Shown one piece after another: positions 23,064 through 34,586 of a stretch of 64,000 bases of DNA. Location of the stretch: positions 1,294,501 to 1,358,500 of the forward strand of contig JAKOGI010000023.1 in the NCBI GenBank assembly GCA_029747015.1, read 5' to 3'. The notes under the pieces are model-generated. The model saw nothing but the letters and a program-made list of their open reading frames with translations. It searched no databases and was not told the origin of the DNA. This DNA is from Carnegiea gigantea (Eukaryota; Streptophyta; Magnoliopsida; Caryophyllales; Cactaceae). Numbering within the stretch: the stretch's first letter is position 1; the number at the start of each line of letters is the position of its first letter. A program made the position numbers and the translations under genes.

Positions 23064-24431
23064 GCCATCATTATTATTATTAAATATTCATAATAAGTAC
23101 ACTAATAATTACAATTAATGTTAATTATTATCATTACTTTTGATACCAACAGCAATAATTAGTATTAATAGCAATACTGATATAAATTACTAACCACTAA
23201 TGTCAATAGCAATTACTATTAATAAAAGTAATAATTTCAAATATTAAGAAGAATAATAAAAATTCTGATTAACATTAATAATAATAATTAATATTAAGAA
23301 TCATTAATATTGATAATTATTATTTAAAAATTTAGTAATTAATATTAATAAATAATAATAATTACTATGAATATTAAAATAACTATTATTAATCTTACTA
23401 TTAATTATTAATAATTTTTATCATAATATCAACTACAAATTAATAACAAAAATAATAGTTAGCCATTAATAATAATGACAACAATTACAATAATAACTAC
23501 AATTAATAATCACAGTCATTATAATTGTTAACATTAATAATAATAATCATTAATGTTAAAATAAGAATTGTATTATAATTATAATTATTCTAATAATTAT
23601 CGTTATTAATGAATTTGATAATAGTCACGATAATAATTATTAATATTAACATTAATAATTATTAATAATTACTTATATTAATGAATAAAAAATAATAAAA
23701 CATAATAATTAGTAATATTGTTAATAATTAGTAATAATAAAAATAATAATTAGCAACATGAAGAGGAATAATAAAAATATTGATTAATATTATTAATAAT
23801 AATAATTAATGTTAATAATAATTGATATTAATATTTATTGTTTAAGAATAATTAATAATTAACATCAATTATTATTATAAAAATTATTATTAATTAATAA
23901 TAAATTTAATAATTAATAATTAATATTAATAATTAACAATAGTAATTATAATAATTATTCCAATTAATAATAATAATAATCATAATAAATGTTTAATACT
24001 AAATTAAAAGAAATATTAATAGTAATGATTATTATTATCAATATTAATAATCATAATTATTATAATTATAATTACCGTAATAATGATAATTTTTATTGTT
24101 AATACTGGTAATAATTATTAATAATTGTTATTTAATAATTATGAATAATAAAAATAAAAATCATAATAATAATGATTAATCATAATAATTAATTATAAAA
24201 ACTAATTAACAATAAAGATAATAATTAATCATAATAATAATTAATATTAATAATCAATAATAATAATTCCAACGATAATAGTTATTAATGTTAATAATAG
24301 AAATCATGATAAAAATAGGTGAAAATTGGTAGGAGTGGAAAGGAATGACATTTATTTTAAGGAGTGTGTAGGAGTGAGAAAGACTAGGAAGGAGTGGGGT
24401 AGGTTGATTTATCCACAAAAAGAACAAGGCC
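22178..24431. mobile_element. TIR element filled with TAA-rich DNA
   Basis: The left end GGCTCTGTTCTTTTTGTAGG and the right end (reverse-complemented) GGCCTTGTTCTTTTTGTGG are inverted repeats. Both shoulders carry purine-rich subterminal repeats of the type AAGTGGAAAGGAGTGGG. Between them is about 2 kb almost entirely of A and T, made of AAT/ATT-type trinucleotides. The ends resemble those of the 1.1 kb MITE in the tandem units, suggesting a shared transposase. No target duplication was resolved. Confidence 0.6.
22340..24310. repeat. Extreme TAA/TTA low-complexity domain
   Basis: About 2 kb dominated by TAATAATAATTATTA-like words. A near-pure core has GAT repeats mixed with a few GCT (about 22,923-22,979) followed by about 27 perfect TTA repeats (22,982-23,063). 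Long runs of Ile or Tyr in translation come from this repeat. Confidence 0.9.
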
Positions 24432-24900
24432 TAACTTGAGCATCATGGCTTAATCTCTGAATAGACACTAAAATTTTGTGTTGTTTTGCAGGAGTTCGCA
24501 TATTGTAGTCCTTTGGATCAATGGATCTCAGTTCTCTTCATTCATTTAATGAGTTCCCTGTTGGATCTATCTTAAACATTTAGTTGAAACGAATTTACGC
24601 AATAGAGATCATACTATTACTCTGTATATTCATAAATATGGATGGATTAGCAATAGATACTATTACTCTATATATTCATAAATTTGGATGGATTAGCAAT
24701 AGATGGAAGGTCCATGCTAGATAAGTAGGAAGTAGTTGGTTAAATGTTTCGGTAGATAAACCATGTGAATACTTGTTTAATGTGCCTGCTTCCTAAGTCC
24801 GCGACACACATGGAGATTATATGTTCACTGACTTCAAATATTTGTAACTTCGGTGAAAGTTCGTTTCTAATGTTAACGTCATGGCTCCATAAACAAAAAA
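24432..24900. other. Unassigned sequence with a 46-bp tandem duplication
   Basis: A 46-bp segment, 24,611-24,656, starting ATACTATTACTCT and ending TTAGCAATAG, is repeated directly at 24,657-24,702 with two differences. Otherwise no gene or element is recognised. Confidence 0.7.
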
Positions 24901-26786
24901 ACCATCAAAGTTCGATATAATAATTTTAGAGATCCACTTTTTTCAATAAATATTTTTGGGACTATTAAGGTTTGAGTAATTATTTTGGGGTAATTTCTGA
25001 TGGAAAACTTGCTTTCCTTGGGTTGAGAGACGACGTGGCGCATGAAGTGACACAAATGCCCTTCATTTTTCTTGTGAATGATGATGTGGCAGCAACAACA
25101 ACATCACTAATAATAATAATAACAATAATAATAAGCTTATAAATAATAACAATAATAACAATAATAACAATAATAACAATAACAAAATTGTATATATGCG
25201 TGCGTAGAATTTTATATATTTATATTTTGTAACTCAATAATAATAACTAATAATAATAACAATAACAACAAAATTATATATGTGTGTGTGTACAATTTTA
25301 TATATTTACATTTTTTATCTCATTAATAATAATAATAATAAAAAATAAATAATAATAACGACTATATATATATAGACACACACACATACACGCTCATTAT
25401 TATTTATGTATTTATTTCTTATTATTATCATCACATTATTATTTATTTATTTATTTATTATAATTATCATCATCATCATCATCATTATCATCTTCTTCTT
25501 CTTCTTCTTCATCCATCTTCGGCATCATCTTCATCCACTGAATCCACCTAACCCTCCCGGCATAGCACACAACCACCACCACCACGGCACCCACACCATT
25601 GAACTCAACGACCCCCACCACTACCCTCCTCAGCTCTCTTCCGCTGCGCTTGGCCACCTCCTCCCTTCTCCTCTACCTCCAAACTCCACACCTGACTCCA
25701 ACAAGTGAACCAAACCTAGGCCCAATTGGAACCCTCCTTCCCCACCCAGATGCAAGTGTTTAAAATAATCTCAAACAAAAGTTTAACCTGATGATTGAAA
25801 GCTTAGGAGTAGATTTAGATTCTAACACGCCCCTCATATGAATGTTGTTTGAATTTGAAGCATGGTTGTTGTAAAAGGCTCCCCCTACCATATGCAATAA
25901 AATAATATGGGCTGATGAGATTTAATTTGAACTCAAGAGCTTTCAGCCAAAAAGGCTTTGATACCATATTAGACTTTTTATATAAATTGGGTCATAAACA
26001 AAGAGTCATGCATATAAGCTCCAATGAAATTTCAGCCCAAAATAAATTGGCAATGGACAGAGTAACTTATAAAGTTATATATATGCTCAAACTCTTTAAT
26101 TTTATTAATGTGGAACAACATCTACTTTTGTTTTCTTTATTTTTATCAATATGGAATAACACCTACTTTTATACTCCAACAGTAGGTCCAGACTCGTACA
26201 ACCTTGGTGGCGGCTAGCTTTGGTGGTGGGAAGTGGCTGTGTTAGGTAGCCTGCTCAGACCCAGGGTATCCTGTTGTAGGACTTCCTCAGCAACAGGGGA
26301 GTGCCTCGTAGAAAGGGATGATTTGGGATGGTTTAGATGGAATTTGGAGACAAAACTGGTCGATTGTTTGCCAGAAAAATCTAGGGAAAGACAGGATTTT
26401 TAGGGGATAGGAAGAAGAGAGATAAGTTGGGAGCTTTGGAAACATATTTGGGTTTAGGGTAGCAAAGACTTGTGGGAGGTGAGTCGATGATTAGGGAGGG
26501 CAGGTGCTGTGAGTGTGAGCAGAAGGGTAACTTCGATGATGGTTTGGTGGGATTCTGTAGCGACGGTTGTGATTGAGCAGTGAGATAGGCGGGTGGTTGA
26601 GGTGGTGCTAGTCGTTGCTATATATGGTATTAAGAGGCGGAGCAGAAGGGGGAAGGGGAGAGGGGTGATGGTCAGCAAGGTTGGGAACGGCGATGGCTGC
26701 TAGCGTGTGTGCCGTCGGGGTGGGTGTACCTGGTGTTGGGAGGAGGTGGATGGATTTGGCAGTGGTGGTGCTGGATAGATGATCAA

Positions 26787-26822
<36 letters not shown>

Positions 26823-27041
26823 AATAATAATAATAATAATAATAATAATTTATTGTTATTATTATTTTGCAATCGCTTCATGGACATTCGTGTCTGTATC
26901 ATGTTATTTTTCAGCTTGAAAATGCAAATTTTGTATCGAAAATGATCCTATAAAATAATTACTCAAACTTGAATAGTCACAAAAATATTTATCCAAAAAC
27001 ATAGGACTCTAAAATTGTCATACTAAACTTCAACCGACTGT
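24901..27041. mobile_element. Long-TIR element, MULE-like
   Basis: The left arm (24,901 to about 25,060) and the right arm (about 26,885-27,041) are diverged inverted repeats of more than 100 bp. Shared blocks include CAATTTTAGAG/TAATTTTAGAG, AAATATTTTTGTGACTATT and TTTGAGTAATTATTTT. Just inside both arms are mirrored microsatellites: ATC/TTC at about 25,465-25,515 on the left, and GAT then AAT at about 26,785-26,850 on the right. The interior is GC-richer and not shared with other parts of the window. Long arms suit Mutator-like or foldback elements. No transposase and no clear 9-bp target duplication were found. Confidence 0.6.
25500..26760. other. GC-richer interior of the long-TIR element
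   Basis: 25,540-25,710 is CACC-rich and reads, in one frame, as a Pro/His-rich stretch (HPLNPPNPPG...). 26,180-26,750 is GGTGG-rich with a 74-residue minus-strand frame rich in Thr/Leu. 25,720-26,170 is AT-rich and contains GCTTTGATACCATATTAG, a phrase common in plant repeats. The GC-rich pieces could be captured gene sequence, but I recognise no domain and cannot exclude degenerate trinucleotide repeats. Confidence 0.35.
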
Positions 27042-28150
27042 TTTGTAAATTTTTATAGTTTAGCTAACTATGCATAACATACTGGCAATTTAATTCATTT
27101 AATAAGCTTAGATAACCTGAAATTTCTGCAATTTGCAATACAGCAGGAACAACTAATGACGGGGTCCCTCAGCTATGCCACTACATGTCTAAATGTTCAT
27201 CGGGGGCCCAGGGGGGTGGGGTTGGCTTTCCAGCTAATTTTTTTAATTTCATATTTCTCTCAAGCCAGATAAATTTCAGGCAGTAGGTTCGGTAGAAATT
27301 ATTAGACACTAAAATTAGGTTCTTCCATAAAATTCGATTTAGACTATGTAAGGCGGTAGCATTTGGGAGCACTTAAAATGGAAGTGGTTGTGAACGATTT
27401 GATTAGTAATTAGCAGTTTCGAGTTGTTGTGAATAGTAGAGAGCTGTTGGGAGCAATTGAGTATAGTCATGAGCAGTTGGAGACCAATTGGGAGCATTAG
27501 GAGCATTTTATAGTTATCTACGATGATCTTTTTGTGCAATCACTTTATTTATTTTTTGACACTACTATGTAGTAGATCCAGATATATGCAACGGGAAGGG
27601 TTCAACCACTTTTAAACACGCATTTATGTAGAATTTGTGAGCATTTAAGATTTTTTAGCAGCATCGAACCTATGATTTTAGGAGAGTGATGTCTAGACCT
27701 AGCAAATGAGCCATTCGGATCGGGTACAGGTCGGGTCTTAGTTCGGTTCGGGTCAATTTCGGGCCGGGTTCGGGTGAAGTTCGAGTTTGGATCACTTTCG
27801 GGTCAACCATATTTGGGCCGAGTGCGGGTTCAGTTTGGGTGAAGTTGGGGTCGGGCCTGTTTCAGGCTGTCTACGGTAGCCCAGTTTAGATCGGGTGTGG
27901 GTCGAGCCTAATTTGGGTGGGGTGGAATTCGGTTCAACGTTCGAGTGAATGTCGGGTCGGTTGTAAATCGGGTCAGGTACAAATTAAGTCGGATTAATTT
28001 CGGGTCGGTGTATATTTTCAATATATTCATTTTTACTCTTTAATTATATTTAAAAGGTAAAACTCATTTAAGTAGACAAGCACATTTATTTTATACTTTT
28101 CTTTTAATTCATACGTTAACCATTATAAGTCTATGTTTTATATTTAAAAC
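27042..28150. other. Non-unit sequence with two low-complexity tracts
   Basis: 27,375-27,510 has degenerate GAGCAGTTGG repeats. 27,700-28,010 is strongly CGGGT-rich (TTCGGGTC, GGGTCGG). Both types also occur inside the tandem unit, so this could be a decayed, rearranged unit piece or independent copies of the same repeats. No gene is recognised. Confidence 0.5.
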
Positions 28151-28169
28151 ACTTCTTTTTACTTGTATA

Positions 28170-28176
28170 ACATATA

Positions 28177-28217
<41 letters not shown>
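28170..28217. repeat. (TA)n microsatellite at the right edge of the non-unit segment
   Basis: TA dinucleotides interrupted by one CA mark the point where unit sequence resumes (TTCAAGTAAAAT from 28,219). The equivalent site in unit A is an AC repeat. Confidence 0.9.
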
Positions 28218-30500
28218 GTTCAAGTAAAATTGAAAGGGACTTTTGTAATGGAAATTTTTTGGGCTTAGTTATAAATTCACTATAAAAGTTAGAAAGATAC
28301 AAATACAACCCATGCATGGCGTATATCATATGCGCCGTGCAATTAACCAAAGAATTATGGGCTGTTCAATCAAGATTCAAGTATCTCAATTGAAGTCATG
28401 CTATGACAAAACCAGTGAAACAACGGAATGTCAATCACGAGTCAATTGTCTCATTTGTATGACGCAATACCAAAATTGCCTTAAAAATGACCAAAAAAAG
28501 AAAGAAATAATAAATTTTTTATTTTGACTCCGGTGTTGGTTCATAACTTCACTTTTTTCATATTTGGAGTTGGTAAATAAAAATAGGTTGGTTCAAGTCA
28601 GCATTTTCCATAATTGATTCAATTTTTTTTTGATAGCTCGTTAAATGATCATGCATCAGGATCCATAGATTTGTCTTTGTGAGATTAGCAACTTGATCTA
28701 CATGTGTCCAATGACTCAAAACTCAAAAGCAACTGCAATATATGAGTATGTGTCAATTAGTATTATGCCATTACATTTATGTGATTATGAATGTTTGTTG
28801 TCAAAACTAAAGACTTGGAATTTAATTGTCTAAAATTCAAATGAGTCACATTATGATGCGTTCATATGCAAACATTTATTCTTGAATATGATTATGTTGA
28901 GTTTGACATGTTATGAAGATGATTTAGGATTGTAGATCAGTTGTACAGTAGTTTTTACAGTAGTCACGGAACGATATTATAAACACTAGCATGCATTAAG
29001 TCATTAAGTGAATTAAATAGTAAAATAGGATTGCTAGATCCTAATAAGTTTAATAATTTGTTAATTATACTTATCTTTTCTTAATTCTTATTTTGACAAA
29101 ATATTTTTTTCTCTTATATTTTTACTACATGTCTATCAAATTAAAAATTTAAAAATATTAACTATTTTATTTTTTCCTCTTAAATTTTCCATTGATTTCA
29201 TTTATGAAATTTCCCTCCTAAGTTATTCTGCTTTTCTCTCCTAAGCTCAACTAATTGAGTTTGAAAACTTTAGAATCCCCCCCCCCCCCCCCAAGAGTCT
29301 AAAGCCCAAAAAAAAGTCACTACTAATAATAATTTTAGAATTTTAACAAAAAAGACCTAAAAACTGAAAATCTTCCTTACACTCAGTCACTCACTTGATC
29401 CGGGTTATATTCGGGTCGCGTATACTTAGGTTCAGGTTTCGTTCAGGTACAATTGAGTCGGGTAAGAATTAGATCGGTTTTAAATCGGGTACGGCTTGAT
29501 TCATGTTCGAATTGTTCACATTCGGTTCACTTTGGGATCGGGTCACTACGGATGGGTTTGAATTGCGTCGGATCGTTATGGATCCACGTCATTTCAGTTC
29601 ATGCTAGATTTCAGGTTGCGTTCGGTTATGGGTCGGATTAATTCAAGTGTTCGGTTCGAAATCAATTCATTCCATTTTGGATGCCGATTCGGGTATGGGT
29701 CTGAGTCGTTCAGTTTGGATTTCGAGTCTCGGGTTAGTTTTGTCAGGTCTAGCGATGTCATAATTTCCTACCCAAAAAAATTAAGGGTAGTTGTTTATGG
29801 ATTGCCTCCAATTTGAGCTCGATAGAAATCTAGGGTTTTTATTGTGAATTACAAGTTTGCCCATATTATTATTTTGTTTTTCTTGCTAGATAACACATGC
29901 ATGCTTTTTCAGTCAAGGCTAAAATCGTCCTCCTAACAATGTACTCAAATATTTTGGTCGATTATTCATGTACTTCAGTTAATTCTTAGGTCGGTAATCA
30001 AATAACATTTCTCGAAATATTCAAGAGCATAAACATCAATTTATCATGTTTCAATGACTGTTCACACTCAGATATGAAAAATTCATTTATGGCGTTAAAA
30101 TAACCCACCAACATATGAGTAGCATTTGCAAGATACTAGAAGTGGTTGTGAGCAGTTGGAAGCAGTTGGGAGTAGTTGAAAGCAGTTGGGAGTAGTTGAG
30201 GTTAGCAGTTAGCATTTGCAAGATGTTGAAAATAGTTGAAGTTGTCCAAATGTTGAAAGGAAGCCTATAAAACAAATAGGAATGGACTTGCCTTTTTTGG
30301 AGGCTCAGATGGAATACAAAGAATACGTTCAATAAGCTAAGAAATAAGTTAGAAACTAAGATCTTATGTTCTCAAAATCTCATTATTAACCCCCAAATGA
30401 AGGTTGATTTTAAGGTTTCCACTATAAGCAATATAACTTATAAACCAACCACTCCCCTCCTCATATTTTTTTTTAAAAAAAGTCCACGAGTGACACTTAG

Positions 30501-30890
30501 GGTGTGTTTGGTAGGGTTCCTGGAAAATAATTTTCTTATTTTACAGTGTTTGGTAAAACAAGGAAGGAAAATTCATTTTTAGGTGAAAATGATTTTTTCC
30601 TAGAATGAAGGAAAATATTTTTACTTTGAATAGAGCGTAAGTTGATTTTATATTTCTTAGGCTCTCACATGGTCTCACACTCTTTCTATTCTATATCTAT
30701 TTCCTCGACATATGGTTCGAAAATTAAGGAAAATTATTTTTATCTTTTTTGCTTATTATTTGCTTATCAAACTCATTATCCAGAAAGTTCATTTTTCCTT
30801 TAACCAAACAATTGAAAATATGAGCTGAAAATCATTTTACATGAAAAATCATTTTTTAGGAAAATGGTTTTTAACACTGCCAAGCACACC
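30501..30890. mobile_element. hAT-like MITE (unit B)
   Basis: Copy of the element at 9,359-9,777, with ends GTGTGTTTGGTAGGG and CTGCCAAGCACAC. It is slightly shorter because of internal deletions near both ends. Non-coding. Confidence 0.6.
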
Positions 30891-31340
30891 ATTAAAGTGA
30901 AATCATCAGCATAATTTCTATGGTTTTGCCAAGAATATTATATGAGCATAGTTCATTCATGCTGTAAGCAATGAAATCTTAGAGTTGTAAACTCCTCACT
31001 GATAAAGGAGCCCGCAAATTTCTTTCCAGATTGCATTGTTACTTTTTCTTGGCATAGGCCAGAATTTCTTCTCTCATGTTTTTTTTTTTTTTTTTGGGTG
31101 TTAACAATTAGACAATATCCTTCCCCATGTGTTGTGATTAGGGCTTAAACTTTGGAAGACGCCCCTCCATCCCAAAAAGAGAATCATTTCCCAGGGAGAA
31201 GCACCAACTGGATAAAATATAACTTCTTTTTTTTTAATCGGTAAACTCGCCACTTGATGAGCTCATCTCTTATGAGAATACTTTAATAGGGAAGGTATAA
31301 AACATGCCACAGGTGCAGTGAAAAAATATTAATCCCACAT

Positions 31341-31412
31341 CTACAAGAAGTTCTCAAGAGACTTTCTGATACTTAGACTAATACAAGAAGTTCTCAAGAG
31401 ATTTTCTGATAC
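31341..31412 (+). repeat. Local direct duplication in unit B
   Basis: TACAAGAAGTTCTCAAGAGA followed by CTTTCTGATAC (or TTTTCTGATAC) occurs twice within 72 bp. Units A, C and D have it once and carry instead about 90 bp (GATTTGGACCCTCGCCTCC...) lost here. Confidence 0.75.
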
Positions 31413-31762
31413 GATGCATATAAAAGTTGGACAAAATCCAATATTTTTACTTATCTTATAATAAAGTTTAAGTGACATTGTTTCACCAAAACCCTCATCC
31501 CAATTAATTAAATATGAATAGGTTAAACACGGACATGGTCTCCAGAAAGAATCAGTGGTTCACAATGCTTGATGGCTTTTAATTTTGACAATGTGTTCAA
31601 ATATGTATTTTGTCGTCCCTTTTTGGGGGTGGTGGGGGGCCGCTGGGGTGCCATGGGTAGATAGACTTGATTAGCATATACCCTTTTCTTTTAATTATTT
31701 ATCCTGCATTTAAGCAGTAGTGCATATCCTGGTGCTTCCATCCCCATCTCAGACAGTATTAT

Positions 31763-31763
31763 C

Positions 31764-31839
<76 letters not shown>

Positions 31840-31840
31840 G
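31763..31840. repeat. (TA)n(GT)n(TA)n microsatellite (unit B)
   Basis: A GT run of about 45 bp with one TATG interruption is flanked on both sides by TA repeats. It occupies the same unit position as the GT repeats at 10.7, 44.5 and 58.2 kb. Confidence 0.95.
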
Positions 31841-33488
31841 ATGTGGAAAGCCATGTTTGGGTCTTTGTAAAGCAACTAATGTCCAAAGTTTGAGTAGATT
31901 TCTCTCAAAAACTTCTTTTACTGAAAGATTGAAAAATAAGAAGGGAGAGAAAATGAACAGCACGTCATCAATTACTACCGCGCCAACCGCTAAGACGTAT
32001 GTTTCATTCCTCCCCCCTAAGCATCTGCTAATAACTCTTTTGATTTATTGCCCTGGTCGTTCTTTCCATTTTACTTTGCCCAACACATGTTAAAATATTT
32101 GTATTAAATCTTTGTTTTTGTTTTTTTTCTAAAGACAGCAAGTGGGCTACCTAATCATGTTTAGCGACACAGGAAGAGTTTGTTTGGAAAATAGAGGGGA
32201 TCGAAATGGAAGTTAATATAGTGGGGAACAAGGCCAATAATCTTTACTTTATTTGGATTTGTAAATGAAGAGATTAAAGAAAAGAGGGTTGACTCACTAA
32301 AAATCTTCTACTCCCCCACCCCAATTTGCGAGCAGGGGGAGAAAAATCCAGGTAATAGGGGTGAAGGGTTTGAAGTATTTCCTTCTCTGCCCCTTAATCT
32401 TCTCAAGCACGGTTAATTGAATTAATTAATCTCTATTTCCCTCCCTTCCTTCTTACTACCCCCGACACAATCAGGGGTGGGAGCAAAACGGAGGTCATGA
32501 TGAGATACTAGGCTAAATACTGTTCTCTCAACAATTTCCCTCATGCAGGAATCATTGTTATTAGGGGTTGAAGCCTAGTGATCTGGACATATTGAAATGA
32601 TGGCCAACTGAGTTATGTCCTATATGCCTGAAGTCCTAGCTAATAAAATTCTCACGCGGTGTGTGCAAAATTTACATTCAAAACTCATTTTCATGACAGA
32701 AATTTGCTAAAGTATTCTAGACCCAAAAAAAAAAATTGTAATCCATTAAAGTATGTTTTCTGAAAAAGCTTTTGTAGACCACTTGCCCAATGATTAGTCC
32801 CTCTAATTACAAAGTAAAAATTCATATATATTCATTCTTTCGTGCTCATCAATTTGAGACTACACAGGGTAGCATTGTGTTTCGCCAAAACCAAAATGGA
32901 TCTCAGTTTTGTAGTGCAGGCCTTAAGGTGTGTCTTTCAATACCAAATGCAATATTGCTTTAATTTTGATGGTTACTAATAATAGAAAAGGTATAAAAGA
33001 TATTCCTTTAGTTATTTATGATCCGTAACAATAGATAAACCCCTAATTTTCGGAGAAATACTAAAATTTATTCATAAACTTGCCTCAATGAAATAATTTT
33101 TTATTAAGCTCATTTGCTATTTTATTAATATTAATCTATTATTTGTACAGTAACTCTTTCACAAACTATTTCAAATTTTAAGTTTGCAACTTGCATCATC
33201 AGTGATAGATCCATAAATTTTGCATATGGATGTCAAATTTTAAATTTTGCAAAATTTAACTGGCATCAATTATTTTCATGGTTGTCTTTTGACAAAAGTT
33301 TATAGGCTTGTGTAGAATTCTCTTATAAACATTTTATTGATTTTTATATAGAATGTTTTTTAAATAAATTCGGCAATTGGACGCCAAGATACCCAGGCAA
33401 TAATGTGGATCATTATTGTCAACGATAATGAGATTAACACGTACGTTGTTCAGAAGCCAAGGTCTACATAATGTGTTTTTGAGAACTA

Positions 33489-34586
33489 AGGCCCTATTCT
33501 TTTTGCATTTGGGAGGAGTTAGCTAACAGCTTATAGCTAGTTTCTTATATCTCCTTATAGCTCTTTATATCCTTAATATAATCCTTCCAGCATCTTACAT
33601 TTTCTAATATCTCTTATATCTTCTTACATCTCCTTGCTTCCGCTTACATCTTCTTACATCCCGTATAGATGTTTGTATAACATTCATTTATTTTTGTTCT
33701 AGTAATTACAGAAATATGTATATATTTTTTTTATTATACTACCAATATACAGAATTTGTGAATATATTATGAACACAACATTTATATGAACATAAAAATA
33801 GAACTTAATGACGTAAATCATATTTGAGTTTCAACATGAATAATATATGTTTCTATACATGAAATAAGTGAACATGCTTTTAAAATTATAATACAAAGCT
33901 TTATAAAATTCCTTGCTAATAATATATTGATCAGACGTTTACATTTAAAATTGTTTACTTAAAATAGGATTTCATTTTAAGAGTTGTATTCAATTTTGTG
34001 ACAAAATTTGTTTTTTTTTTTTTTTGGTTATACTTTGCTTATTAAAAGATCAAGCTAATGTAGATATCAGAAATCATCTCAAGTGTAGGAAGCTTTGATT
34101 GAAAAAATTTGTGGGGTTTAATACATTTTATTATTGTTTAATTTACTTGGTTAAAGGTTTATTTTCAATAAGTATATTATTTTAATGTTGTTGTTTCTCA
34201 TACAAAATGTTCTTTGTAAAAGAAACAAATTTTGTTTCAATAATATTAAGAAATAATTTGTTTACTGATGGTATCATGTTTATTTCATAAATATAACTAA
34301 TATATCACACGTTATTTCACAAATCATATATTAAACACCAATAATATGCATACATGTCTACAAGTTGCATTATACAACTCTTCAACAATTCAACAACTCC
34401 TTATATCTATCCTTACAGCTCATTACAGCTGCTTAAAGCTTCTTACGTCTTTTTACAGCTCCTTACATTTTCTTACATCTCCTTTCATTTTCTTACAGCT
34501 CCTTGCAACTTCTTACAGTTTTCTACAGTTCCTTACAGTTTCTTACAACTTATACCTGTATCTTATCGCGAAAAAAAATAGGCCCT
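33489..34586. mobile_element. Complete 1.1 kb MITE-like element (unit C)
   Basis: Terminal inverted repeats: AGGCCCTATTCTTTTTGC on the left; the right end, reverse-complemented, is AGGGCCTATTTTTTTTCGCG. Both shoulders have arrays of ~10-bp CTTCTTACAT/CTCCTTACAG words (about 33,540-33,660 and 34,400-34,550), like the subterminal transposase-binding repeats of hAT-type elements. The AT-rich middle is non-coding. Complete copies recur at 46,156-47,262 and 59,849-60,938. No target duplication was found. Confidence 0.65.

Larger units (their letters stand above)
12579..28205. other. 15.6 kb non-unit segment replacing part of unit B
   Basis: Unit similarity stops at 12,578 and resumes at 28,206, just after a TA microsatellite, at the point matching 7,106. 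The replaced part would have held the right part of the MITE, one SDR gene and its 3' flank (about 7.1 kb by comparison with unit A). The segment contains a minus-strand LTR remnant, a full LTR element, a TAA-rich TIR element and a long-TIR element. No target-site duplication flanks the whole segment. Confidence 0.7.
28206..33488 (+). repeat. Tandem unit B, 3' part only (no SDR)
   Basis: Colinear with 7,106-12,396 of unit A. It includes the CGGGT tract (29,398-29,745), AGCAGTTG tract (30,140-30,245), hAT-like MITE (30,501-30,890) and TA/GT microsatellite (31,763-31,840). A C-run at 29,278-29,292 and a local rearrangement at 31,341-31,412 are specific to this copy. The SDR half of the unit is missing. 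Confidence 0.85.

Noticed and set aside
22877..23083. Poly-Ile and poly-Tyr/Asp frames
   Set aside because: Direct translation of TTA and GAT trinucleotide repeats.
25406..25708. His/Pro-rich 100-residue protein
   Set aside because: The first half is microsatellite (Ile/Phe runs) and the second CACC-rich; no homologous domain, and it lies inside a mobile element. Kept only as possible captured sequence.
24901..27041. CRISPR-like or integron-like array
   Set aside because: Repeats here are simple trinucleotides and a single pair of inverted arms; there are no spaced identical repeats, and the genome is eukaryotic.
28312..28527. 71-residue frame identical at 53,562
   Set aside because: Identity extends beyond the frame on the 3' side and the other two units have it broken, so it reflects recent shared DNA and not selection on a protein.
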